Origin: Streptomyces sp. NBC_01335
GTDB taxonomy: Bacteria; Actinomycetota; Actinomycetes; Streptomycetales; Streptomycetaceae
Assembly (NCBI RefSeq): GCF_035953295.1
Contig: NZ_CP108370.1
Span: 248,001 to 312,000 of the forward strand
DNA length: 64,000 bases
Reading direction: 5' to 3'
The notes under the pieces were generated by a model, which saw nothing but the letters and a program-made list of their open reading frames with translations, was not told the DNA's origin and did no database searches. Each line of letters opens with the position of its first letter. The first letter of the stretch is position 1. The position numbers and the translations under genes are program-made. Of the stretch, positions 44,398 through 51,724 are shown piece after piece.

Positions 44398-45786
44398 TCA
44401 GACACCGCCCCAGACCGGGGCATCCGTTCCCCATCGACCCGGCGGACGTGCCCAGTTCACCGGGCCCCCTTCGTACGACACCGGCGGCAGCGCGTGCCGC
44501 AGTCGGCCCATGGGACTGTCGGTCTCGGTCAGCCGGTGTTCGGCGTCGAAGCCCTCGTCCTCGCCCGGAGCGGGTGCCAGGTCGTGGACCAGCCAGTGCG
44601 CGGTCTGCGTCAGCGCGAGGCGGACCAGCCGGGTGCCGCCCGTGCGGTGCTGCTCGGTGAGCGCTCGCAGGACACCGGCCGCGAGCAGATAGCCGGTGCC
44701 GTGGTCGAGCGCCTGAGCGGGCAGAGTACCGGGCGAGTCGGGCGAGCCCTCCAGCTCGGCGATGCCGGTGGCCACCTGGACCAGGCTGTCGAAGCCGCGC
44801 CGCTCGCGCCACGGCCCGTAACGGCCCCACGCGGAGAGCTGGGCGATCACGAGCCCTGGGCGGTGTTCGGCGAGCGCCTCGGGCGTCAATTCGAACCGTT
44901 CCAGCGCGCCCGGCCGGTAACCGGTGACTACCACGTCTGCCGCATCGAGCAGTTCCTCGAAGAGCCTACGGTCGGTGGCCTCCCCCAGGTTCAGGGTGGT
45001 CGAGCGTTTCCCCATCCCTGTGTCGTTGTGCGCCTCCTGACTTTCCGGCAGCTGGGGAGCGTCGATCCGCAGCACGTCGGCTCCGAGCAACGCAAGCGTT
45101 CGGGTGGCGACCGGTCCGGCCAGCACTCGGGTCAGATCCAGAACGCGCAGCCCCGCGCACGGTAGTGCGGCACCTCCGAGCATCCGATCCGGGGCATCAT
45201 CGATGCGCGCCGTCGTCAGCAGCGGCTGCCCCGCAACCATGACCCCCTGCTCGCTCTTGGCCCAGTCCTCGGGGCTGCGGGCCGCGACGGCCAAACCGCC
45301 CGCCGCGTACACGGTTTCCTCCACTTCCCGCGCGGTAAGCCCCGCGATCGCCCGAGCCACCGCGTCCACCGCCTCCTCGACGACGTCTCCCGGCACCCCG
45401 AGAGCGGCGAGCAATCGGGCCCGGTGGTGCGGGTAATTGGCGTGCGTACGAACCCATCCGTCGGTCGCCCGCCAGAACCGGGACAGCGGCGAGAAGGTCG
45501 ACCACCCTTGTCCGTCGACCCGCACCAACCGGTCGCTGAGGAACGCCGCCGCGACTGCCTCGTCATCGACCCGCACACGGGGCACGGGGCGCCCCGTGCG
45601 TACGGAAGTGAGCTCGGCGGCCGCGAGCGAGCACACCGCGACGGTGGCCCGCGCCAGCTCCATGACGGGCAGCCGCGCCGGCAGCCCTCCGGACGGACCG
45701 CCGTAGGACACCCGGTCGAGCAGCGAAGAATCGGCACCCAGTGCCGCCCAAGCCTGCGAGGCCCCCGAGATGATGGAAGAGTTCAT
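44398..45786 (-). CDS. CaiB/BaiF-type CoA transferase
   Basis: A 462-residue class III CoA transferase: residues 210-330 hold LRVLDLTRVLAGPVATRTLALLGADVLRIDAP and TLNLGEATDRRLFEELLDAADVVVTGYRPGALERFEL, a typical CaiB core. The N-terminal ~200 residues are a second, diverged half. The usual catalytic Asp would lie after the glycine loop; I cannot place it with certainty. Third positions are visibly richer in A/T than in neighbours (about 6 of the first 29 codons), a sign of possible transfer. It could load an acid as a CoA thioester onto the KS/ACP system. A perfect inverted repeat sits 9 nt before the ATG. Confidence 0.8.
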   Translation of the reverse strand: MNSSIISGASQAWAALGADSSLLDRVSYGGPSGGLPARLPVMELARATVAVCSLAAAELTSVRTGRPVPRVRVDDEAVAAAFLSDRLVRVDGQGWSTFSPLSRFWRATDGWVRTHANYPHHRARLLAALGVPGDVVEEAVDAVARAIAGLTAREVEETVYAAGGLAVAARSPEDWAKSEQGVMVAGQPLLTTARIDDAPDRMLGGAALPCAGLRVLDLTRVLAGPVATRTLALLGADVLRIDAPQLPESQEAHNDTGMGKRSTTLNLGEATDRRLFEELLDAADVVVTGYRPGALERFELTPEALAEHRPGLVIAQLSAWGRYGPWRERRGFDSLVQVATGIAELEGSPDSPGTLPAQALDHGTGYLLAAGVLRALTEQHRTGGTRLVRLALTQTAHWLVHDLAPAPGEDEGFDAEHRLTETDSPMGRLRHALPPVSYEGGPVNWARPPGRWGTDAPVWGGV

Positions 45787-45795
45787 GCCCACACT

Positions 45796-45812
45796 GTGGC
45801 ACCGAGTGCCAC
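45796..45812. promoter_or_regulatory. Inverted repeat before the CoA transferase gene
   Basis: GTGGCAC-CGA-GTGCCAC, a perfect 7-bp dyad 10 to 26 nt upstream of the minus-strand ATG. A likely operator of an unknown repressor. Confidence 0.55.
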
Positions 45813-46016
45813 CCACGGGAAGGGTTGCGTCATGGACCCAGGTCCTCGCCGACGCACACGTGAGAGTCGGCCGGAGAAGCCGCCCGCGCCTGCGGCGCCC
45901 CGGGACTCGCCTCGCTACCCACCACCTGCTTTGCGGCTGGAGTCCGAGCCAGGCCGTGCGGGAGCGGCGCGAACGCGTGACGGGCCGGGTGGCGACCGGA
46001 CGCACTTGACGCCCCG

Positions 46017-47525
46017 TCAGGCCCGCCGGAAGGCCAGCGCCACGTTGTGCCCGCCGAAACCGAAGGAGTGGCTCACGGCGGTCTCGACGCTCTGGCCGCG
46101 CGGCTCCTTCACCACGCAGTCGAGCTCGAACGCGTCGGTCACCGAGTCGAGGTTGGCGATCGGCGGCACGAGCCCGTGCTCCAGCGTCAGCACGGTGGCC
46201 ACGGCCTCGATGGCTCCGGCCGCCGCGAGGGTGTGTCCGACGACGCCCTTGGGGGCCGTGACCGTGGGCGCGTGCGGGAAGAGGCGGGCGATGAGGGCGG
46301 TCTCCATCGCGTCGTTGAGCAGGGTGGACGTGCCGTGGGCGTTGACGTGGTCGACCTCGCCGCGTGCCCAGCCGGCCTGCCGCAGGGCCTCCTCCACCGC
46401 GCGCTGCGCACCCCGGCCGTCCGGTTCGGGTGCGGTGGGGTGGTAGGCGTCCGTACTGGAACCGGCTCCGACGAGCAGTGCGCGGGTGCGCCCGCCCCGG
46501 GCGTTCGCGTCCTTCTCACGTTCCAGTACGAGCATGGCGGCGCCCTCGCCCATGACGAAGCCGTCCCGGTCGGCGGCGAAGGGGCGGGAGGCGCTCGCCG
46601 GGTCGTCGGACCGGGTGGAGAGGGCGCCCATCCGGGCGAACGCGGTGACGACGAGAGGGGTGAGGACGGATTCGGCGCCGCCGGCCACCACGATGTCGCA
46701 ACTCCCGCTGTCCAGCAGATCGCGGGCGACACTGATGGCCGTCGCGCCGGAGGCGCAGGCGGTGACGGGGGCGAGACTCGGACCGCGGGCGCCGAGCGCG
46801 ATGGCCACCTCCCCGGCGGCGGCGTTCGGGATCATCATGGGGACCAGCAGGGGTGACACGGCGTCCGGTCCGTCGTCGGCCAGTCTGCGGGCGTTGTCGA
46901 CGAGGACCGAGACACCGCCCACCCCCACCCCGAGCACCACGCCGACCCGGCCGCCGTCCCAGCGCGCGGGGTCGTGTCCGGCGTCGGCGACCGCCTGCCG
47001 GGCGGCGACGAGGGCGAGTTTCACGAACCGTGCCATCCGCCACACGGAGCGTCCGCCGACCGCGGCGTCGAGGTCGATGCTGTCCACCGGGCAGGCGAAG
47101 TCGACGGGCAGACCTGTGAGTTCGTCGCAGCGACGGGCCGTGGACCGGCCGGAGCAGAGTCCTGCCCAGAAGGAGTGCTCGTCCGCTCCCGCCGGGGTGA
47201 CGACCCCGAGTCCGGTGACGGCGACGGCGGTTTTGGCCCGGCTTCCGTGCCGCACGCCGCGTGGCGCGGTGCGGTGGGCCGCTCTCGCCGACTCGGCGGC
47301 CCGGTCCCGAGAAGTGGCCCCAGGCCGTGTGTCGAAAGTGGCGCCGTCCGCCCGGAGGGCGGGTCCGGCGGCGTCCGGTGCGTGCGATCGCAAGGCGGAG
47401 GGTCGCCCCGGTACTGGGTGTGTCGGGGCGATCCCGACAACGCGGCGAGCGGGCGTGCCAGGCGTCGCCGGAAAGGCGGGACTTTCGGCACACGGCCTGG
47501 TGCTTTCGTCAGCCAACTGCGACAT
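46017..47525 (-). CDS. FabF-type ketosynthase (KS2) with element-derived N-terminus
   Basis: A 502-residue frame. The KS domain starts near residue 98 (TAVAVTGLGVVTPAG); Cys in VTACASGATA near 254, His in NAHGTSTLL near 395, and His in VVGHTLAAAGAIE, so the enzyme is catalytically complete. ATG 47525 has AAGGAA about 8 nt upstream and overlaps the KASIII stop by 17 nt. Residues about 9-69 are encoded by the dispersed palindromic element copy B (47320-47500), giving a Pro/Arg-rich extension unknown in FabF enzymes. The insertion leaves the frame open. A GTG nearer the domain (near 47253) is possible but lacks a ribosome site. Confidence 0.8.
   Translation of the reverse strand: MSQLADESTRPCAESPAFPATPGTPARRVVGIAPTHPVPGRPSALRSHAPDAAGPALRADGATFDTRPGATSRDRAAESARAAHRTAPRGVRHGSRAKTAVAVTGLGVVTPAGADEHSFWAGLCSGRSTARRCDELTGLPVDFACPVDSIDLDAAVGGRSVWRMARFVKLALVAARQAVADAGHDPARWDGGRVGVVLGVGVGGVSVLVDNARRLADDGPDAVSPLLVPMMIPNAAAGEVAIALGARGPSLAPVTACASGATAISVARDLLDSGSCDIVVAGGAESVLTPLVVTAFARMGALSTRSDDPASASRPFAADRDGFVMGEGAAMLVLEREKDANARGGRTRALLVGAGSSTDAYHPTAPEPDGRGAQRAVEEALRQAGWARGEVDHVNAHGTSTLLNDAMETALIARLFPHAPTVTAPKGVVGHTLAAAGAIEAVATVLTLEHGLVPPIANLDSVTDAFELDCVVKEPRGQSVETAVSHSFGFGGHNVALAFRRA
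47320..47500 (+). repeat. Dispersed palindromic element, copy B, inside KS2 ORF
   Basis: Ends CCAGGCCGTGTGTCGAAAGT (47320-47339) and ACTTTCGGCACACGGCCTGG (47481-47500) are inverted repeats with one mismatch in 20. The core matches copy A (CGCAAGGCGGAGG, then a hairpin GGTCGCCCC at 47401-47409 pairing with GGGGCGATC at 47425-47433, then GACAACGCGGCGA). Loop sequences are kept while stems differ but still pair. No target duplication was clear. Confidence 0.85.
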
Positions 47526-48582
47526 GCTCTGTTCCTTCCGTCGTGGTCGTCGGCGGGGCCCCCGGCCAGCGAAGTGCCGCGGATCCCCAGGTGAGTCCGC
47601 CTCCGAACGCGGTGATCAGCACGTGGTCCCCCGCGCGCAGGCGCCCCCGCCCCTCGGCGTCCGCCAGCGCCAGCGGGATGGAGGCGGCCCCGGTGTTGCC
47701 CACCCGGTCCAGATGGGTGACGCAACGGTCCGGCCCGATGCCGACACGCTCGGCCACGGCGCTCATGATGCGGCCGTTGGCCTGGTGCGGCACGAAGTGG
47801 TCGACGTCGGCGGGGTCCCAGCCCACCGAGGTCAGCAGCGACCGGCAGGACGCGGTCATCCGCAGCACGGCGTGCTCGTAGACCGTACTGCCCCGCATCC
47901 GGAAGAAGGCGTCCTTCTCGGCGGGCGGTCCGACGGTGGCGCGGGCGCGGGCGCCGCCGCCCGGCACGGTGATCAGGTCGTGGCCCGTCCCGTCGCTGCC
48001 CAGGTCGAAGGCGAGGAGTTCACCGGGGTCGCCGCTGCGGCCCGCGGCGACCAGCGCGGCCCCCGCGCCGTCGCCGAAGACCACTCCGGCCGACCGGTCC
48101 CCGGGGTCCAGCCAGGTGGAGTAGACGTCGGCGCCCACCAGGAGAATCCGGCGGTAGAGGCCTGAGGCGACGAGCCCGTGGCAGACGGCGAGTCCGTAGA
48201 CGAAGCCGCTGCAGACGGCGGCGATGTCGAAGGCGGGGACCGTCCCCAGGCCGAGCCGGGCCGCGAGGGCGGGCGCCGTGCCCGGGCAGAGGTGGTCGGG
48301 GGTGGCCGTGGCGAGCACCAGCGCGTCCACCCGGCCGGGCACGGATCCCTCGACGAGCCGGCGGGCCGCCTCGTGGGCGAGGTCCCCGGTGGAGAGCCCG
48401 GGACCGGCCCGGTGCCGGCTCACGATGCCCGTACGACGGCGCACCCACGCGTCGTCCACGCCCCACGCCTCGGGCAACGCGTCATTGCCCACCGGCTTTC
48501 CCGGCACCCATCCCGCGACGCCTTCCAGCACCGCCGTACGTACGCCGCCACCGGCGCCCGCCGTCGCCCGTCCGCTCGTCAC
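47509..48582 (-). CDS. 3-oxoacyl-ACP synthase III-like (KASIII)
   Basis: A 357-residue FabH-type enzyme: Cys in DIAAVCSGFVYGL near residue 123, His in VPHQANGRI near 262, Asn in GNTGAASIPLAL near 296, and the thiolase ending ITAFGGGLTWGSAAL. It would prime a chain by condensing an acyl-CoA with malonyl-ACP. GTG 48582 is preferred, though GGGGAG lies somewhat far (11 nt) away; ATG 48621 gives 13 more residues without a ribosome site. The stop overlaps the KS2 start region. No malonyl-CoA:ACP transferase is in this locus. Confidence 0.82.
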   Translation of the reverse strand: MTSGRATAGAGGGVRTAVLEGVAGWVPGKPVGNDALPEAWGVDDAWVRRRTGIVSRHRAGPGLSTGDLAHEAARRLVEGSVPGRVDALVLATATPDHLCPGTAPALAARLGLGTVPAFDIAAVCSGFVYGLAVCHGLVASGLYRRILLVGADVYSTWLDPGDRSAGVVFGDGAGAALVAAGRSGDPGELLAFDLGSDGTGHDLITVPGGGARARATVGPPAEKDAFFRMRGSTVYEHAVLRMTASCRSLLTSVGWDPADVDHFVPHQANGRIMSAVAERVGIGPDRCVTHLDRVGNTGAASIPLALADAEGRGRLRAGDHVLITAFGGGLTWGSAALRWPGAPPTTTTEGTEHVAVG

Positions 48583-48808
48583 CCGTCGCCCCGCTCCCCT
48601 GATCGGCCCGTACCCTGTCATGCGGACGGAGCAACTCACAGTGCGGATGCGTTCGACACCGCCGAACGGGTGACTGACGTTCACCTGTACGAGTGGAGAT
48701 CGGCCCAACCGGTGGCATACCGGGGCCCGGTCACCATTCCCCCCGCGGACGCGGCCCGGCACCGTTCGCGGAACTCCCGAACCACCCCGCCGCGCGCGGG
48801 ACAGACCT

Positions 48809-49072
48809 TCAGGAACCGTCCCCATCTCCCGTTTCTCCGTACCGCCGTTCGAACTTGGCGACCTGTCCCTCCGCGTCGACGACACGGGCGTGGCCGGTGT
48901 AGAAGGGGTGGCTCTCGGCGGAGATCTCGACGTCGACGACGGGGTAGCTCTGGCCGTCGTCCCAGTCGATGGTCTGCTCGCTGGAGGCGGTGGACCGCGT
49001 GAGAAAGGCGTATCCGGCCGACCGGTCGCGGAACACGACCGGCCGGTAGTCGGGGTGTTTGTCCTGCTGCAT
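48809..49072 (-). CDS. rpmE2: Ribosomal protein L31 type B
   Basis: An 87-residue 50S protein: MQQDKHPDYRPVVFRDRSAGYAFLTRST, then DGQSYPVVDVEISAESHPFYTGHARVVD. It lacks the Cys-x-x-Cys of zinc-binding L31, so it is the zinc-free form, usually made under zinc starvation and repressed by Zur. GGGAG precedes ATG 49072. I see no Zur box in the 50-100 bp before it. It is upstream of the KASIII gene by 226 bp and may or may not be co-transcribed. Confidence 0.9.
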   Translation of the reverse strand: MQQDKHPDYRPVVFRDRSAGYAFLTRSTASSEQTIDWDDGQSYPVVDVEISAESHPFYTGHARVVDAEGQVAKFERRYGETGDGDGS

Positions 49073-49487
49073 GACTGACTCCCGGGGGCGATGGGACGGA
49101 TGGGCCGGCCCCGCCCTCTCCCCTTCCGGTGGAACGGGCGGGACGGATGCGGTTCCGACCACCTTCTCCAGCCCGGCCCCCGGGCGCGATCCCTGACCGC
49201 CCGTACGGGGCGCGGGCCAGGCCGTTCACGGTTCGGGCGCCCGGCACGCACGGCCCCGGGGCGTGTCGCCGGCACCGGCCCGGAGCCGGCGGGATCTGCC
49301 TCCGAGTGCCCCACGCACCAAGATCATCACCAGGCGGTGCGCAGGCCATCCGCGCGCGGTCGCCCGGAGTTCATCTCACGCCGCTACGTTCTCGCGGGCG
49401 CACCTCGTGACCCGGCCCCCGCCCGGGCTCCTGCCGGGCCCATGACGTGTGCGCACGACCGAACCCCTCTCCCCCCGGAGGCCCTTG
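49073..49487. other. Intergenic region between rpmE2 and phospholipase C
   Basis: 415 bp, divergent genes on both sides. It holds the PhoP-like box at 49358-49379 near the phospholipase side. The rest is GC-rich with CGGCACCGGCCC/GGAGCCGGCG palindromic stretches but no gene I can support. Confidence 0.5.
49358..49379 (+). promoter_or_regulatory. Candidate PHO box (PhoP direct repeats)
   Basis: Two 11-bp units, GGTCGCCCGGA (49358-49368) and GTTCATCTCAC (49369-49379), match the GTTCACC-type direct repeat of Streptomyces PhoP. A TACGTT -10 candidate follows at 49385-49390. The gene it drives, a phospholipase C, is a common PhoP target. Confidence 0.6.
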
Positions 49488-51713
49488 ATGACGCTCACGA
49501 CCGTCGAGTCGCCGCTCGCCGCTCTCCCACCACTGGAACAGGCACTCATGGATCCGGAGTTCGCTGCACAGGCACTCGCGGAACAGGGGTTCGCCGCACA
49601 GAGGTCCCCAGCGCAGGAATCCACGACGCAGGAATCCACGGCGCAGGAATCCGCCCAAGCCGAGTCCGAGGACGTGGCCGAGGACGCGGACTCCCCCGCG
49701 GTCACCGCACCCGCCGCCGAACTCCGGCTCTCGCGGCGGCTGGTGCTGCGTGGTGCCGCCGTCGCGCTCGGCGCACTCGCCACCGGCTCCGTCGCCGGGG
49801 CGGCCGGGGCGCCCACCGCCGAAGCGGCCGAGTACGTCCTGCCCCAGGGCTACAACGGTGATATCTCGGACCTGAGGCACGTGGTGATCCTGATGCAGGA
49901 GAACCGCTCCTTCGACCACTACCTCGGCCGGCTCCCCGGCGTGCGCGGGCACGACGACAAGCAGGCGCTGACCTTCCAGGACGGCACGAGCGTCTTCCAG
50001 CAGCGGGCTGCGGACGGTACGGTCGTGGCGCCGTCCGCCTCCACCGCCACCTGGGGCGACAACCACAACTTCTACGGCGCGAACGAGGGCCGCTGGAACA
50101 CCTGGGTGCAGGACAAGGGCGCGAGCTGCATGCGCTACTACACCCCCGACCACATGCCGTGGATGTACTCGCTGGCGAGCCAGTACACCGTCTGCGACAT
50201 GAACTTCTGCTCGCTGCACGGCCCGACCATCCCCAACCGCTACTACCTGATGACCGGTACCTCGCACGGCGAGACGTCCAACGCCGGGCAGAACGACTAC
50301 AGCCGCGACTGGCTGACGGTGCCCGAGCAGCTCCAGCAGGCCGGCATCGACTGGCGGGTCTACAGCGACAACAGCGGCAACGGCCTGAAAGGCGCCCTGC
50401 AGAGCGGCTTCGTCGGCGACTACGGCTGCAACGTCACCAACAGCTTCCGGGCCTTCGACCCCCGCTCGGCCGACCCCGAGGACCTGGAGCCGGGCACCGG
50501 CAAGATCTGGAAGGCCAACTCCTTCCTCTACTCCGGGGCCACCACCCCCGACGACGACTCCGACGCGAACCTCGACGCCGTCCTGCGCGACCTCGCCGCC
50601 GCCTGCGAGCCCGGCGCGGAGCACCCGTTGCCGGAGGTCTCGTGGGTGGTGATGCCTGCCGCGTGGAGCGAGCACCCCAACTTCGACACCGTGCACGGCG
50701 AGCGCTACATGGACAAGGTGCTCCGCACCCTCCAGAGCAACCCCGCCGTCTGGGACCACACCCTGGTGATCATCACCTACGACGAGAACGACGGGAAGTT
50801 CGACCACGTCCTGCCGCCGCGCCCCGAGCCGGGCACGGCCGGCGAGTTCTCCGGCACCACACCGTACGGGTTCGGGCCGCGGGTGCCGATGCTGTTGGTC
50901 TCTCCGTGGACACGCGGCGGATACGTCGCCTCCGAGGTGTTCGACCACACCTCGACCGTGAAGTTCCTGGAAACCTGGGCCGCCCACCTCGGCAAGCCCT
51001 TCACCTGCCCGAACATCACCGACTGGCGGCGCGCCGTCTCCGGCGACCTGACCAGCGCCATCGACTTCGCCCACCCGCAGCCCGGCCCGGCCGACATCGC
51101 CGACCCGGTGAACGGCACGCCGCCGCCGATGTCCCCGGACGGGATGAAGCCGCGCGGGCTCTCCTTCCATCCGCACGCCACGCTCACCGAGAACCGCTCG
51201 GCGGGCACGGTGACCGCCACCATGACGTTGTCCGGCGGCCCGGACGGCAAGGCGGTCAGCCTGCAGGTCTTCCCCGACAAGTACCTGCCGTTCACCAACA
51301 CCCCCTACACGGTCTCCGCCCCGGCGCCGCGCCTGCACACCTGGGACGCGAGGAAGACGGACGGGAAGTACGCCTTCTCCGTGTACGGCCCCGACGGCTT
51401 CGTGCGCTCCTTCGCCGGCCGGCTCGTCCCCGCGGCCCAGAAGAACATCCCGGTACCGCGCGTCGACGCCGAGCTGGTCCCCGGCACCAGGGCCGAGGTC
51501 CGCCTCACTCTGCGCAACGACGGCGCCCAGCCGGTCCGTTACACCCTCACCGCCCACGACCACCTCGGCGGCACCCAGAGCTACAGCGTCGCCGGCGGGG
51601 CCGCCACCACCGTCGGATGGCCGACGCGGCTCGGCTACTACGACGTCGTCATCACCGCCGACACCGGCACCGGCTGGGCCCAGCGGTACGCCGGCCGCGT
51701 GGCTACGGTCTGA
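49488..51713 (+). CDS. Tat-exported phosphocholine-type phospholipase C
   Basis: A 741-residue enzyme that hydrolyses phospholipids to release phosphocholine or similar. RR motif and h-region (LSRRLVLRGAAVALGALATGS) begin only near residue 80; the preceding 80 residues are acidic and contain three QEST-type repeats. The alkaline-phosphatase-like catalytic domain has MQENRSFDHYLGRLPGVRG, DHMPWMYSLASQYTVCDMNFCSLHGPTIPNRYYLMTGTSHG, and TLVIITYDENDGKFDHVLPP. Two C-terminal beta domains (DUF756-like) follow from about residue 560. CGGAGG is 7 nt upstream of ATG. A following exoenzyme gene starts 12 bp later, so co-expression is likely. Confidence 0.88.
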   Translation: MTLTTVESPLAALPPLEQALMDPEFAAQALAEQGFAAQRSPAQESTTQESTAQESAQAESEDVAEDADSPAVTAPAAELRLSRRLVLRGAAVALGALATGSVAGAAGAPTAEAAEYVLPQGYNGDISDLRHVVILMQENRSFDHYLGRLPGVRGHDDKQALTFQDGTSVFQQRAADGTVVAPSASTATWGDNHNFYGANEGRWNTWVQDKGASCMRYYTPDHMPWMYSLASQYTVCDMNFCSLHGPTIPNRYYLMTGTSHGETSNAGQNDYSRDWLTVPEQLQQAGIDWRVYSDNSGNGLKGALQSGFVGDYGCNVTNSFRAFDPRSADPEDLEPGTGKIWKANSFLYSGATTPDDDSDANLDAVLRDLAAACEPGAEHPLPEVSWVVMPAAWSEHPNFDTVHGERYMDKVLRTLQSNPAVWDHTLVIITYDENDGKFDHVLPPRPEPGTAGEFSGTTPYGFGPRVPMLLVSPWTRGGYVASEVFDHTSTVKFLETWAAHLGKPFTCPNITDWRRAVSGDLTSAIDFAHPQPGPADIADPVNGTPPPMSPDGMKPRGLSFHPHATLTENRSAGTVTATMTLSGGPDGKAVSLQVFPDKYLPFTNTPYTVSAPAPRLHTWDARKTDGKYAFSVYGPDGFVRSFAGRLVPAAQKNIPVPRVDAELVPGTRAEVRLTLRNDGAQPVRYTLTAHDHLGGTQSYSVAGGAATTVGWPTRLGYYDVVITADTGTGWAQRYAGRVATV
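49612..49656 (+). repeat. Three 15-bp repeats in the phospholipase N-terminus
   Basis: CGCAGGAATCC occurs at 49612, 49627 and 49642 in frame, encoding QEST-like units before the Tat signal. Confidence 0.85.
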
Positions 51714-51724
51714 GGGGCGGGAAC

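Noticed and set aside
45949..45958. CCAGGCCGTG, same as the end of the dispersed element
   Set aside because: No partner inverted repeat or core nearby; likely chance. A similar CCAGGCCGT at 49217-49225 is also alone.
40365..48582. Type II aromatic PKS cluster
   Set aside because: Neither KS lacks the active-site Cys (no chain-length-factor Gln), and cyclases, ketoreductases and aromatases are absent.
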